Source: Flammeovirga aprica JL-4 (GTDB lineage: Bacteria > Bacteroidota > Bacteroidia > Cytophagales > Flammeovirgaceae). Taken from it: a DNA stretch of 64,000 bases. Positions 7,464 to 17,122 of the stretch are shown piece after piece. A program made the translations under genes and the position numbers. The stretch spans positions 38,336-102,335 of the forward strand of contig NZ_JABANE010000018.1 in assembly GCF_012844305.1 (NCBI RefSeq). Direction: 5' to 3'. The notes below the pieces were generated by a model, which worked only from the letters and a program-made list of their open reading frames with translations, was not told the origin of the DNA and did no database searches. Each line of letters starts with the position of its first letter. Within the stretch, counting starts at the first letter, position 1.

Positions 7464-9668
7464 TTAAAGTTCACCTAACTCTTTGAGCTGTTGGTATGCA
7501 AACTCATTATTATCATTTTTATAAGCTTTTTGATATAAAGTAATGGCTTTCTGTTTATTTTTTCTTACTCCGTCCCCATTTTCATACATATAACCTAGAT
7601 TAAATTGAGCAGTAGAATTACCTTGTTCTGCTGATAATCTATACCATTTTACCGCTTCTGCATAATCTTGAGGAACACCATTTCCTTCATCATACATATA
7701 TCCTAAATTATTTTGAGCAGTAGAATTACCTTGTTCTGCTGATAATCTATACCATTTTACTGCTTCTGAATAATCTTGAGGAACACCATTTCCTTCATAA
7801 TACATATATCCTAAACTATTTTGAGCAGTAGAATTTCCTTGTTCTGCTGATAATCTATACCACTTGAAGGCTTCTACATAATCTTGAGGAACACCATTTC
7901 CTTCATCATACATATATCCTAAATTATTTTGAGCAGTAGAATTTCCTTGTTCTGCAGATAGTCTATACCATTTTAAAGCTTCTGCATAATTTTGAGTGAC
8001 ACCCTCTCCATTTTTATACATATAACCTAGATTAAATTGAGCAGAAGAATCACCTTGTTCTGCTGATAATCTATACCACTTGAAGGCTTCTACATAATCT
8101 TGAGGAACACCCTCTCCATTTTCATACAAATACCCTAAATTAAATTGAGCAGTAGAATTTCCTTGTTCTGCTGATAATCTATACCATTTTAATGCTTCTG
8201 TATAATCTTGGATTATGCCCTCAGCATGTTGGTACATATACCCTAATCTATTTTGAGCAGAAGAATTTCCTTGCTCTGCCGATAATTTAAACCATTTTAA
8301 TGCTTTTGTATAATCTTGAGAAACACCCTGTCCATTTTTATACATATATCCTAAATTATATTGAGCAGAAGAATTTCCTTGCTCTGCCGATAATTTGTAC
8401 CACTTTAATGCTGTAGTATAATCTTGAGTGACACCATTACCTTCATAATACATATATCCTATATTATATTGAGCTGCTGAATCACCTTGTTTTGCCGATA
8501 ATTTGTACCACTTTAATGCTGTAGTATAATCTTGAGTGACACCATTACCTTCATCATACATATATCCTATATTATTTTGAGCGGCAGAGTTCCCTTGTTC
8601 CGCTGATAATTTATACCATTTTAAGGCTTCTGTATAATCTTGAGGAACACCTTTACCATTTCTGTACATATAACCTAACTTTAATTGCCCATCATCGTAC
8701 CCTTGCTCAGCTGATAATCTATACCATTTTAAAGCTTCTGCATAATCTTGAGTAACTCCATCACCTTTTCTATACATATCACCTAAAAGAGATTGTGCTT
8801 CTTTATCTCCTGCAATTGCTTTTTTCTCAATTTTTTCAAAATCAGTTAGGATATGCATTATTCCTCCCATAAAAAATACACTACCTGTATCATCCAAACC
8901 AAAATGTCCATAAACAGGCTCGTTGTTGGTTTTGCCTGCGATATAATGATGTACTTGAGATAGAGTTAAAGGAGTTGTATTCCCTTGTATATTTTGCTTT
9001 AAAATTTCTAGAAATGAATAACAAAAAGAAGAATGATCACCTTCCTTCACATCAGAAATAACATCTTGTAGTCCTGATGTTAAATAAACCCTAGAGGATT
9101 TATCCAATTGTTCTTGTATATAATTGTCTATATTTTGTTCTTCTTCCTGTTTTGTACTTCGTGGAGCAAAAAAAGAAATAAAATCATCATTAAATTTTCC
9201 TCCAAAACCAACATCCAATACCAGTCCCACATCCTTTGCTGGAAAGGCATCTAAAACCCTTTTCAAACTTTTATACCCTATGTAAGAATCATAAGGAATA
9301 TCATTTTCTCTAGAATCTTTAAATACTATAAAGCCATCTTTTTTATATTCGGAATCATAATCTCCATGCCCAGTAATATAAATCAGCAGTTGGTCTTCCT
9401 TTTTGATAAATCCTTGATAAGCAAGCAGTTTATTCTCAAACTCCCGCTTTGTAGGGGAGAGTAAAAGCGTAACCTCAAATTGATATTCTGCTGATAATAT
9501 TTCAGCTACAGAATTAGCATCGTTTTCAGCATTTTTAAGAGTAGGCCATTTTGGTGAATCATACTGTTTTCCACCCACAATCAAGGCATAATGCTTCCCA
9601 TTTTCTTGTGCAAGAAGAGAGTAGGTGAGGATGATAATTAAATGAAGAGAAATTACTATAGTTTTCAT
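7464..9668 (-). CDS. Exported Sel1-repeat protein with an inactivated caspase-like domain
   Basis: This 734-residue protein has a signal peptide (to about residue 21, SLLAQ), a caspase-like domain at ~24-250 and then twelve 36-residue Sel1 repeats at ~280-715. The repeats follow the pattern AQ-N-LGYMY--G-GV-QDY-EALKWY-LSAEQG. The catalytic His is present (YITGHGDYD, His101). The Cys position, expected as DxCFSG, reads DVGFGG, so Gly154 (GGT at 9207-9209) replaces Cys; one base change from TGT explains it. The domain is therefore predicted to lack protease activity and may bind or regulate. It lies 0.5 kb from an intact WD40-caspase and points towards it. An alternative cysteine elsewhere cannot be excluded without a structure. 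Confidence 0.85.
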   Translation of the reverse strand: MKTIVISLHLIIILTYSLLAQENGKHYALIVGGKQYDSPKWPTLKNAENDANSVAEILSAEYQFEVTLLLSPTKREFENKLLAYQGFIKKEDQLLIYITGHGDYDSEYKKDGFIVFKDSRENDIPYDSYIGYKSLKRVLDAFPAKDVGLVLDVGFGGKFNDDFISFFAPRSTKQEEEQNIDNYIQEQLDKSSRVYLTSGLQDVISDVKEGDHSSFCYSFLEILKQNIQGNTTPLTLSQVHHYIAGKTNNEPVYGHFGLDDTGSVFFMGGIMHILTDFEKIEKKAIAGDKEAQSLLGDMYRKGDGVTQDYAEALKWYRLSAEQGYDDGQLKLGYMYRNGKGVPQDYTEALKWYKLSAEQGNSAAQNNIGYMYDEGNGVTQDYTTALKWYKLSAKQGDSAAQYNIGYMYYEGNGVTQDYTTALKWYKLSAEQGNSSAQYNLGYMYKNGQGVSQDYTKALKWFKLSAEQGNSSAQNRLGYMYQHAEGIIQDYTEALKWYRLSAEQGNSTAQFNLGYLYENGEGVPQDYVEAFKWYRLSAEQGDSSAQFNLGYMYKNGEGVTQNYAEALKWYRLSAEQGNSTAQNNLGYMYDEGNGVPQDYVEAFKWYRLSAEQGNSTAQNSLGYMYYEGNGVPQDYSEAVKWYRLSAEQGNSTAQNNLGYMYDEGNGVPQDYAEAVKWYRLSAEQGNSTAQFNLGYMYENGDGVRKNKQKAITLYQKAYKNDNNEFAYQQLKELGEL
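7560..8860 (-). repeat. Twelve tandem 108-bp Sel1 coding repeats
   Basis: Within the Sel1-repeat gene a 108-bp unit recurs twelve times. Neighbouring units share long stretches of nearly identical DNA, for example the blocks encoding SAEQG-NSTAQ and GYMYDEGNGVPQDY. The DNA-level similarity is higher than the protein fold requires, which suggests recent duplication or gene conversion and predicts copy-number variation between strains. Confidence 0.85.
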
Positions 9669-10007
9669 TGCTTAAGTAAAATTTGAAACACGAATATAAT
9701 AATATTAATGTAATATGAAAATAACATTAGTAACTCAAATTATTTACTTCTGTCATTTCAATCAAATTGAGAAAATCATACGTTCATTACACAACTGAAG
9801 ATCATATAGTTCTTTAGGTAAAATTACTAGTAGAGGGGAATTATCTTAAACATCTATTTAACATAATGTTTATTATATTCTATAGTGAAAGCATACTCTA
9901 TTAAATAGATCTCTGATTTGCATTAATGATACATTATTTCTAAACTTTGTATTCTAAATAAATCTATTCTGAAAAGAGCAAACTGTAAAATACTTCAATC
10001 TTTGAAA
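9669..10007. other. Intergenic spacer between divergent genes
   Basis: About 340 AT-rich bases separate the divergent Sel1-caspase and barrel genes. Apart from a candidate promoter near 9917-9949 I see no gene or strong hairpin. Confidence 0.6.
9917..9949 (+). promoter_or_regulatory. Candidate promoter for the TonB-receptor-like gene
   Basis: TTTG at 9917-9920 is followed 20 bases later by TAAACTTTG. This resembles the Bacteroidota -33 TTTG / -7 TAnnTTTG promoter, with one extra base in the -7 box. It lies 58 bases before the ATG. Confidence 0.4.
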
Positions 10008-12110
10008 ATGAAATTTTTTAATATTCTGTTCCTGTTCAACTTACTTTCCTTAGTAACATTGGCTTATGAACCTGACTCGTTAAATTTAAATGCTGATACC
10101 ACTGAGTTCAAAACTTCCAATGCTTTTCTTATAAATGAAAGTAATTACGAGACATTTAATAATTCATTTATCACAGGTAATGCTACTGGGGTTATTAGAA
10201 ATCAGAATAATCCTCAATTGATGATGGATGGAATTCCTATAAATCCGTACTTCACCAATAATACACATTATAATGAGTTTCTTGGGCCTATGCATTTATT
10301 AGCTTATGATATTCAAAGTCTAGAGATGAACACATTGGAAAACAACAACCAAATTGTTTCTGGAAATTTCAATAATGCAATTAATTTTAATACTTACGAT
10401 ATTCAACTTGGGGAGAATGCTCCAAAATTTGAAGTGAACAATCTTACTTCCCTGGAATATCAAAATAGTGACACTTTGGGTTATTCAACTGTTTTCAATT
10501 TCAAAGCAGAAAAAAGCTATGATAAATTTGGTTATAGGCTTTCATTAAACAATGGATACCAAGATGATTATATTGTTGAAAATGGTTTACAAAGATTTGG
10601 AGGAAACATTAAATTAAAACACCAATTATCTGAGAGGATATTGCTTAATGGATTTATCGATTATACAAATCTAAAAGGATTGAACAGAACAGAAGAAAAA
10701 AGTGCAATGCTTTCTAAGAGACTCCTCTCCTATTTGGGGACTGATATTTCCGTCACAGATGCCTTATCTTTAAAAAGTAAATACAGTATAAATCATGTGA
10801 CAGACAATGCTTTTAGAAGTATAACACAAAGTGAACTTTACTCCTATGAAGGAAGAATTTTTGATTCATTTTCCTCTCAAAATGATTACGGGTATAAATC
10901 CTCATTTTTTGATATAGGTCTTCAATTCAATAAAATCAATCCCAAAAACAACTTATTTCATTGGTCAGCTGGGTTTAGTCAGAATAAAACGAAGTACTCG
11001 ATGAATACTCAAGAGAAAAGGTATTTATATGGTAGTGATAATGTTGTAAGACAGTCTTCAAAATTAAACCCTGAAGAAAAGGAAAACACTTTCTACGCAA
11101 AAGTGAAAATCCAAAGAAACTTCTACTCTATCAGCTATTTAATAAATCATACAAATTATAACTACGACTTAAGTTTCATATCTGAAAATAATAAATCATT
11201 TACAAATCAATTGCTTTCCTTAAAACTAGACCTCATTAAAAACAAACAACATAAGGTGGTTAATACTTTGGGTATAGAAGCGACTTATGGTAAACTAGCT
11301 AATTATTATTTTACGCCTTATATCAATTCTCAAAATTTCGATGATAGGATTATTGAAAACATTAATGATAATATTGAATTCAATTTATTAAGTTCTTTTT
11401 TAGGTAATACACTTCATCTAAGGGCCTCATATTATCAAAAAATATATGATGATTATCAAGGCACCATAAGTTATTATGTACCCAATGGCAGCTCTTTTTC
11501 TAAATCGATAATAGTAAATGATAACCTAGGAAAAATGAAACAGAGTGGTTATGAACTTATTGCTAATGCCAAAATTTTGAAGAACGCTGCTACGGATTGG
11601 AGCATGGGTTTTACATATTCAAATAATGTTATAGAGCTACAAACCAATCAAGATTTGTATCCTATTGTAATGGATGCTACAGTACAAAATAATCTATTCA
11701 CGATCACTAATAGCTTTAGACTTAACAACCTCCAATTCTTTATTGAATTTGAAGGGAAAAATGGTGCAGATATACACCTCTATAAAAATAATATATCAGG
11801 TGCTTTACCTTACGCGCATGGAGAAGATAAAATTGTGACTGGGGTAAATAACTGGGCTGTACCTTCTGTAGAAACAATAGAGGAAATCTATAATTATATT
11901 CCTGAGACTAATTATTTTATCCTGAAAAATATAGGTGTAAACTACAAGATCAATAGTCATAAAAGTAATAATCAATACACAATTGGGCTTCAATACAATA
12001 GAATGAGAAGGTTTCATTACTATGTAAAAAACGCCGAACTCTATAGTGAACATTTTCAAAAACCTTCTTTTTTTGATACGGTAAGTTTGTCACTAAAAGC
12101 TCAGTTTTAA
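10008..12110 (+). CDS. TonB-dependent-receptor-like outer-membrane beta-barrel protein
   Basis: The ATG at 10008 gives 700 residues with a signal peptide (MKFFNILFLFNLLSLVTLAYE). A plug-like segment at ~40-140 contains the typical LMMDGIPINPYF and a strand-rich NNAINF region. The remaining ~550 residues alternate aromatic and polar strands and end in KAQF, with the terminal Phe expected for barrel insertion. No N-terminal carboxypeptidase-like domain and no clear TonB box were seen, so it is a short receptor-like protein rather than SusC. The cargo is unknown and there is no operon partner. A TTG two codons upstream is not needed. Confidence 0.75.
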   Translation: MKFFNILFLFNLLSLVTLAYEPDSLNLNADTTEFKTSNAFLINESNYETFNNSFITGNATGVIRNQNNPQLMMDGIPINPYFTNNTHYNEFLGPMHLLAYDIQSLEMNTLENNNQIVSGNFNNAINFNTYDIQLGENAPKFEVNNLTSLEYQNSDTLGYSTVFNFKAEKSYDKFGYRLSLNNGYQDDYIVENGLQRFGGNIKLKHQLSERILLNGFIDYTNLKGLNRTEEKSAMLSKRLLSYLGTDISVTDALSLKSKYSINHVTDNAFRSITQSELYSYEGRIFDSFSSQNDYGYKSSFFDIGLQFNKINPKNNLFHWSAGFSQNKTKYSMNTQEKRYLYGSDNVVRQSSKLNPEEKENTFYAKVKIQRNFYSISYLINHTNYNYDLSFISENNKSFTNQLLSLKLDLIKNKQHKVVNTLGIEATYGKLANYYFTPYINSQNFDDRIIENINDNIEFNLLSSFLGNTLHLRASYYQKIYDDYQGTISYYVPNGSSFSKSIIVNDNLGKMKQSGYELIANAKILKNAATDWSMGFTYSNNVIELQTNQDLYPIVMDATVQNNLFTITNSFRLNNLQFFIEFEGKNGADIHLYKNNISGALPYAHGEDKIVTGVNNWAVPSVETIEEIYNYIPETNYFILKNIGVNYKINSHKSNNQYTIGLQYNRMRRFHYYVKNAELYSEHFQKPSFFDTVSLSLKAQF

Positions 12111-12236
12111 ACGACGAATTAAGAAGGTAAAGTAAATGGTTTCCAATATGGCCCTAAGGTCTAAGAGCATGTTTGGAATATATACTTTAGAAGTACTGTA
12201 ATAAATGTTTTCTACATTCATTTTACAAAAAATAAT

Positions 12237-12267
12237 TTTGTCATAGCACATAATCATTGTAACTTGA
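12237..12267 (+). promoter_or_regulatory. Candidate promoter of the LRR-BRCT gene A
   Basis: TTTG (12237-12240) and TAACTTGA (12260-12267) are separated by 19 bases, close to the Bacteroidota -33/-7 arrangement; the last -7 base differs. It lies 77 bases before the ATG at 12345. Confidence 0.4.
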
Positions 12268-12344
12268 ATAGTTATTGAGCTGGAGTGTATAAAAATCGAC
12301 TTATAAATAATGCTTACACTTTAATATCTACATTTTTTTTAATT

Positions 12345-15300
12345 ATGAGCAAACAATCACTATCTCTGACACAAAAGTATGATTTGTACAGAAACAGGAA
12401 TAAAGAAAAAGATGGAATAGAAAAGATTACCATAATAGGTAGAAAAGATTTTTCAGAGGAAGACATGTGGGAAGCCATTAAAGAATATCCTAACCTGAAA
12501 GAAATTAAGATTGAAGAATTTCATTCCATCAGCATCGTTCCTCTTATTTCAGAATTCAAAAAACTTGAAAGTATAAGGTTAGATGATATTCATACTTTAA
12601 ATATTGATTACTCCCTTTTCAAATCATTGGATCATTTTAATGAATTAATATTTTACAATATTAAAAACTATCAGTACAAGAATGAAGATTGTATTTCAAA
12701 CTTGAAAAGTTTGGAAGTAATGCGATGTAATTTTCTTCCTTTCAGTAAATCTTCAGCAGTATGGGGAAATCTTGAGAAACTAGACATTTGTAGATGTGAA
12801 TTGGAATTTACTGAGATGTTGCCCTCTGTAAAAAACATAAAAGAGATTCGTCTTGTCAATCTAAAAAATTATGAACACCTAAGACACTTAGAAATACTCG
12901 AACATCTAAAAGTATTAAGTCTTGACACTGATGAAACAATCCCATTCCCTTCATTGAAAAAGTTCAAGCATTTAGAAAAGGTAAAAGTATTACAACTTGA
13001 TAGAAATAGCCTAGATGAAATTTTCCAATCCAAAACACTTAAAACATTAGAAGTAAGTAATTCATCCCTTTCTGAATTTCCTACAGATATTGGGTTTCAC
13101 CCGACTATAGAATCTGTAAAATTTAATTTTACCCCTTTTGATAATTATGACTACCTGAAAGCATTCCCTGAAATCACTTCTCTCCGTTTTAATGTCCGTG
13201 ATGGAATTGAGGAAAAGAAAGGTGCACTTACAAATGAGTTATTGGCATCACTTAGAGCAGTGAAAAAATTAGAATTCAATGCTAGTTTGATTGCTCAAGA
13301 CAGTATTATTCCTTCTCTTATTATACCCAACAATATTGAGGAACTGACAATTCATCCCGATTATCGACTAAAGGAAATTAATTTGATTTTTGAAGAAAAT
13401 GCTGAATTAACTTCTTTCCAATTTTCAGGTTACAAGGAAGGTTTTAAAGCTGATTTTAGCCCATGCTACAAATTAGAAACAGTTAATATATTAGGCAGTA
13501 ATATCACTAAGGAAACATTAGAAAGTTTGCCTGCTCAAATTAAGAATCTAATGCTTAAAAGAAGAGGTGATTCTGGTGAGGAATTTTCCATCAAACAAGT
13601 AACAGGGTTAGAGACCTTAAAAGTAGAGTCATCCGCTAAGTTAATTTTTGATTTTAAGAGTAATAAATCGTTGCGAGAAGTGAATATTGAAGTGGGAGAA
13701 GTTGATTGCACGTTTATGAAAGTAAATCAACTTGAAAGCTTTTCTATGAAAGTTCGGAATGGAAATTATTCTAGTACTATAGATAAAGCCTTCTTTCAAT
13801 CTCCTCGCCTTAAAAAAGTTATTTTAGATTATACTTTTGGCGAGTTTAATGGCTTCACGTCTCAATTAGTTTTTGATGAATCAGAAGCAATTGCACCTTT
13901 AGAAGAAATCGAACTGAACATTGATAAAGGGTTTAAATTAGAAGGAGCTTTTGAAAAGCTGAGAAGTATCAGATTAAAATGTCATGAATCTGTAGATACT
14001 TATCCTCTTTTCTTGACAAAAGTTGACGTACTGAAAAGTATATCTATTGAAAATGGAAAACCATACAGTGAAGTCACAAGTCAAATTACCGAGATACCAA
14101 CGCTTGACAATACTTTATACACTAACCTTGAAACCTATAGCATTTGTGGGAAAAGTCTAAAAGTGCCTTCAGCTTTTTTCCAATTACCTTCCATTGAGAG
14201 ACTAAGCTTTTCTGCCACAGATCTAGTGGAGTTTGAAGAAATTACAACCACATCTACAGTCAGGTCTTTATCTTCCCACTCTGATAAAATCATTATCAAT
14301 GGCGGGTTTGAACATTTAGAGAAAGTAATTTCATGTAATTTTTCTAAAAAAATAGTTGATGAGGAAAGTAATCAACTCAATATTTCAGGGTTAGGTCAGT
14401 TGGTCTACTTCCCTGCTTCTTCACATAGTGATTTACATCATCATAAGGATAAAATTGTTCCATTTATAGAACAAGTCAAAGCTTTAGCAACGAATTACAA
14501 AGTAAAAGAGGAATTATTTAATGCCGGATACATTGCATTGAAAAACAGTAAATGTAAAGGAATTATCTCATTAGAGGCTTGTATAAGTGCATTGTTTATA
14601 AAAGGTACTTTGTTGAAGGCTAGTTTAATTGACAGTTTAGCTTATCATTCACAAAAGGGAGAAGCCTCTCTTAATAAAGATAGTCAGTTGGTATTGATGG
14701 GGAAATTTGATTTTCCACAGAAAGAAATCATTGAAGCTTTCAAAAAAATAGGCATCTCAGCTGGAGCAAAAATTAATGAAAAAACGACTCATATTGCCCT
14801 TGGTAAAAATGTAAAGACAAAAATGAAGGGGTTTGACTTAACAAAAACTTTCGATTACCAAATCATCAATGCCACCAAAGCGCATGAAGTAGTACTAGGG
14901 CAACAGGATCAATACTTAGTGGAAGATGAGAAAAATGATGGTGTGCTCACAGAAAGCATTCAAGAATTGTTAGCTACTGGAACGGATGAGAATTTATTAC
15001 TGGTGATCTCTTTAATTGAAAATGGAGGTGTTCCAGCATCTTTACAGGATGATCTTGTCTATAGGTTAAAGGTTTCTAATAATACAAGTATCAAGAAAAA
15101 CTTGAAAAAAGTACTGTTGACTGCTTTGCCTGATAAATATCAAGTGATCATCAATGATAGACAAAGTTTATCTACGATTCATAAACTGACGGAATCAAAA
15201 ACTAGCTTTCTCTTCCACGACTTAGTCAGAAAGTGGGGTGAAGACTTCACATTATATGCAGCTTTCCGATTTTTCAAAGAACACCAAAGAGGTTATTTTT

Positions 15301-15749
15301 TCCTTCTAACCTATACAAAACCCTATGACGAGAGACGAAAACCAATCATGGAGCACTTTGTTTATAGTAATAAGGTACACTGGCAACAGGTAAAAGTGAA
15401 GACGGACCGTCATTTCGAATTCCCTCAGGACCTTCCTTATTTTACTAAGGTGACTAGGCTGGAAGCTAAAAATTGTTACTTCAAAGATGGAACGACTGAG
15501 ATGATGAAAGAAGTAAAAGATGTTGAATACCTTGATCTATCAAATAGTTCACTTAAATCTTTTGAGTTTGATCCAACACCTGTAAAGTCTTTAAAGCAAA
15601 TTGATTTAAGTGAAAATTATCTTGAAGAATTTCCTAAAGATCTGATGAAAGTGACTACGCTGGAAAAGGTCAATTTAAAGAAAAATAGTTTCAGTGAAAT
15701 TCCTGATGAGGTGAAAAAAGCTTTACCAAATTGTAAAATAATGATATAA
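12345..15749 (+). CDS. LRR-BRCT protein A (leucine-rich repeats, BRCT, HEAT-like region, C-terminal LRRs)
   Basis: The ATG at 12345 gives 1134 residues with no signal peptide, so it should be cytosolic. Residues ~1-720 are irregular leucine-rich repeats (for example LEKVKVLQLDRNSLDEI, LKTLEVSNSSLSEFP). A BRCT domain at ~770-860 begins QLVLMGKFDFPQKEI and contains the INEKTTHIALG strand-turn. An alpha-helical, HEAT-like stretch follows (LLLVISLIENGGVPASLQDDL, ending INDRQSL), then a short C-terminal LRR set (VEYLDLSNSSLKSFEFD). The second LRR-BRCT protein of this locus has the same domain order and conserved linker motifs. BRCT domains usually bind phosphopeptides or DNA ends; here the ligand is unknown. 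A GTG at 12285 would add 20 residues without support. Confidence 0.8.
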   Translation: MSKQSLSLTQKYDLYRNRNKEKDGIEKITIIGRKDFSEEDMWEAIKEYPNLKEIKIEEFHSISIVPLISEFKKLESIRLDDIHTLNIDYSLFKSLDHFNELIFYNIKNYQYKNEDCISNLKSLEVMRCNFLPFSKSSAVWGNLEKLDICRCELEFTEMLPSVKNIKEIRLVNLKNYEHLRHLEILEHLKVLSLDTDETIPFPSLKKFKHLEKVKVLQLDRNSLDEIFQSKTLKTLEVSNSSLSEFPTDIGFHPTIESVKFNFTPFDNYDYLKAFPEITSLRFNVRDGIEEKKGALTNELLASLRAVKKLEFNASLIAQDSIIPSLIIPNNIEELTIHPDYRLKEINLIFEENAELTSFQFSGYKEGFKADFSPCYKLETVNILGSNITKETLESLPAQIKNLMLKRRGDSGEEFSIKQVTGLETLKVESSAKLIFDFKSNKSLREVNIEVGEVDCTFMKVNQLESFSMKVRNGNYSSTIDKAFFQSPRLKKVILDYTFGEFNGFTSQLVFDESEAIAPLEEIELNIDKGFKLEGAFEKLRSIRLKCHESVDTYPLFLTKVDVLKSISIENGKPYSEVTSQITEIPTLDNTLYTNLETYSICGKSLKVPSAFFQLPSIERLSFSATDLVEFEEITTTSTVRSLSSHSDKIIINGGFEHLEKVISCNFSKKIVDEESNQLNISGLGQLVYFPASSHSDLHHHKDKIVPFIEQVKALATNYKVKEELFNAGYIALKNSKCKGIISLEACISALFIKGTLLKASLIDSLAYHSQKGEASLNKDSQLVLMGKFDFPQKEIIEAFKKIGISAGAKINEKTTHIALGKNVKTKMKGFDLTKTFDYQIINATKAHEVVLGQQDQYLVEDEKNDGVLTESIQELLATGTDENLLLVISLIENGGVPASLQDDLVYRLKVSNNTSIKKNLKKVLLTALPDKYQVIINDRQSLSTIHKLTESKTSFLFHDLVRKWGEDFTLYAAFRFFKEHQRGYFFLLTYTKPYDERRKPIMEHFVYSNKVHWQQVKVKTDRHFEFPQDLPYFTKVTRLEAKNCYFKDGTTEMMKEVKDVEYLDLSNSSLKSFEFDPTPVKSLKQIDLSENYLEEFPKDLMKVTTLEKVNLKKNSFSEIPDEVKKALPNCKIMI

Positions 15750-15760
15750 ATATTTGAAAA

Positions 15761-15795
15761 AATAGAAGAACGTAATCAATTTATGTTCTTCTATT
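15761..15795 (+). terminator. Hairpin after LRR-BRCT gene A
   Basis: AATAGAAGAACGTAA and TTATGTTCTTCTATT form a 15-bp stem with one G-T pair and a 5-base loop, 11 bases after the stop codon. The following T tract is interrupted, so this may be a weak terminator or an RNA-processing hairpin. Confidence 0.55.
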
Positions 15796-15802
15796 CTACT
15801 TT

Positions 15803-15810
15803 TACTTTTG
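15803..15810 (+). promoter_or_regulatory. Possible -7 element for the VWA-MoxR-LRR genes
   Basis: TACTTTTG fits TAnnTTTG and lies 29 bases before the VWA-protein ATG, after the hairpin. It suggests a second transcription start inside the locus. No convincing -33 box is visible. Confidence 0.35.
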
Positions 15811-15839
15811 AAATAACTATTGTATTCAAAATTTAAGAA

Positions 15840-17114
15840 ATGACTACAACATTAGAAGAAGTTTCGAAAACCAGTATTCAGCTTATCTTAAAAGAGCCTT
15901 TTTACGGTCACTTTTTTACAGGGCTTTTAAAAGAAGTAACGGGTAAAGTAGATACGGCCGCGGTGACAATACAAAGCTACAATGCTTTTAAGTTGATGGT
16001 CAATGAAGAATTCTGGCGAAGTTTAACAGACAAAGAACACCGATATGGATTAATCAAACATGAGATACTTCATATCGTTCTGAAGCATTTGCATAAGTAT
16101 AAAGATTACGAACATAAATACCTTTATAATATTGCCGCCGATTTGGTGGTCAATCAATATATAGAAAAGCATCAATTACCAGAAGGAGGAATTACTTTGG
16201 AGCGTTTTTCTGATTTGGAGAAAGAACATAATTTTAAACTTCAGAAAGACCAAGATGTAGGGTACTATTACCACATTCTCAAAAAATTACTAAGTAAGCA
16301 AACTTCTGGAAAGAATAATACAGAAGAAAGTAATGATAACACATCTTCAGATCCTAATTCTCAATTGACAATCAATGATCTACTCGATGATAATAACAGC
16401 GAGCTAAAAAGACATCAATTGTGGAAAGCGATGGAAGAGTTGTCTGAAGGAGAAACCAAAATTCTTGATATCAATATCAATGAATTACTCAAGCAAACGG
16501 CACAGCGATTAATTAGTAAAGGGAAAACCAATTGGTGGGCAAGTTTGCCTGCAGGTCTTTCAGAATATTTAAAAGAACTCTTTAAATCGTTTGAACCTTC
16601 TGTAGACTGGCGACGTATTTTAAGGCTTTTTACTTCTTCAAGCTCTAAGACTTTTCTTAAAAATACACTGAAAAGACCTTCAAAACGCTACGGTACAACT
16701 CCTGGCATCAAAATAAAAAGAAAAAATAAACTATTGGTAGCAATTGATACTTCAGGGAGTGTTTCGAATGAGGAATTAAATATTTTCTTCGGTGAAATAT
16801 ACCATATCTGGAAACAGGGAGCTGAAATTCATGTGGTAGAATGTGATGTGAGAATCCACAAAAAATACCGCTACAATGGAATTCCTCCTGAAATTATCCA
16901 CGGAAGAGGCGGTACAGCTTTTGAAGCTCCTATTGAATACGCAAACACAGAACTTCAACCCGATTGTATTGTCTACTTCACAGACGGTTATGCTTCTCCC
17001 CCTTCGGTTCAATCAAGATTTCCTTTGCTCTGGATGATAACACAAAGTGGCATTAGTGAAAATGATAATATTTGGAAGGAATTGAAGGGTCGAAAAGTGA
17101 GGATGAAAAACTAA
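15840..17114 (+). CDS. VWA-like putative metallopeptidase (DUF2201 family)
   Basis: This 424-residue cytosolic protein has two parts. The N-terminal region carries the zinc-peptidase motif HEILH (residues 74-78), followed by a helix with YNIAADLVVNQYI. The C-terminal third is a VWA-like domain whose metal-site motif DTSGS is at ~303-307, with GRGGTAFEAP and YFTDGYASPP downstream. This is the arrangement of the DUF2201/VWA-like family. Such proteins commonly pair with a MoxR-type ATPase, and one follows directly here. Whether it cleaves protein is not shown for the family. A repeat element of about 125 bp separates it from the ATPase gene. Confidence 0.85.
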   Translation: MTTTLEEVSKTSIQLILKEPFYGHFFTGLLKEVTGKVDTAAVTIQSYNAFKLMVNEEFWRSLTDKEHRYGLIKHEILHIVLKHLHKYKDYEHKYLYNIAADLVVNQYIEKHQLPEGGITLERFSDLEKEHNFKLQKDQDVGYYYHILKKLLSKQTSGKNNTEESNDNTSSDPNSQLTINDLLDDNNSELKRHQLWKAMEELSEGETKILDININELLKQTAQRLISKGKTNWWASLPAGLSEYLKELFKSFEPSVDWRRILRLFTSSSSKTFLKNTLKRPSKRYGTTPGIKIKRKNKLLVAIDTSGSVSNEELNIFFGEIYHIWKQGAEIHVVECDVRIHKKYRYNGIPPEIIHGRGGTAFEAPIEYANTELQPDCIVYFTDGYASPPSVQSRFPLLWMITQSGISENDNIWKELKGRKVRMKN

Positions 17115-17122
17115 GGAATTTA

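Noticed and set aside
7560..8860. Regular 108-bp periodicity that could suggest a repeat array such as CRISPR
   Set aside because: The units are in-frame 36-residue Sel1 repeats with no unique spacers.
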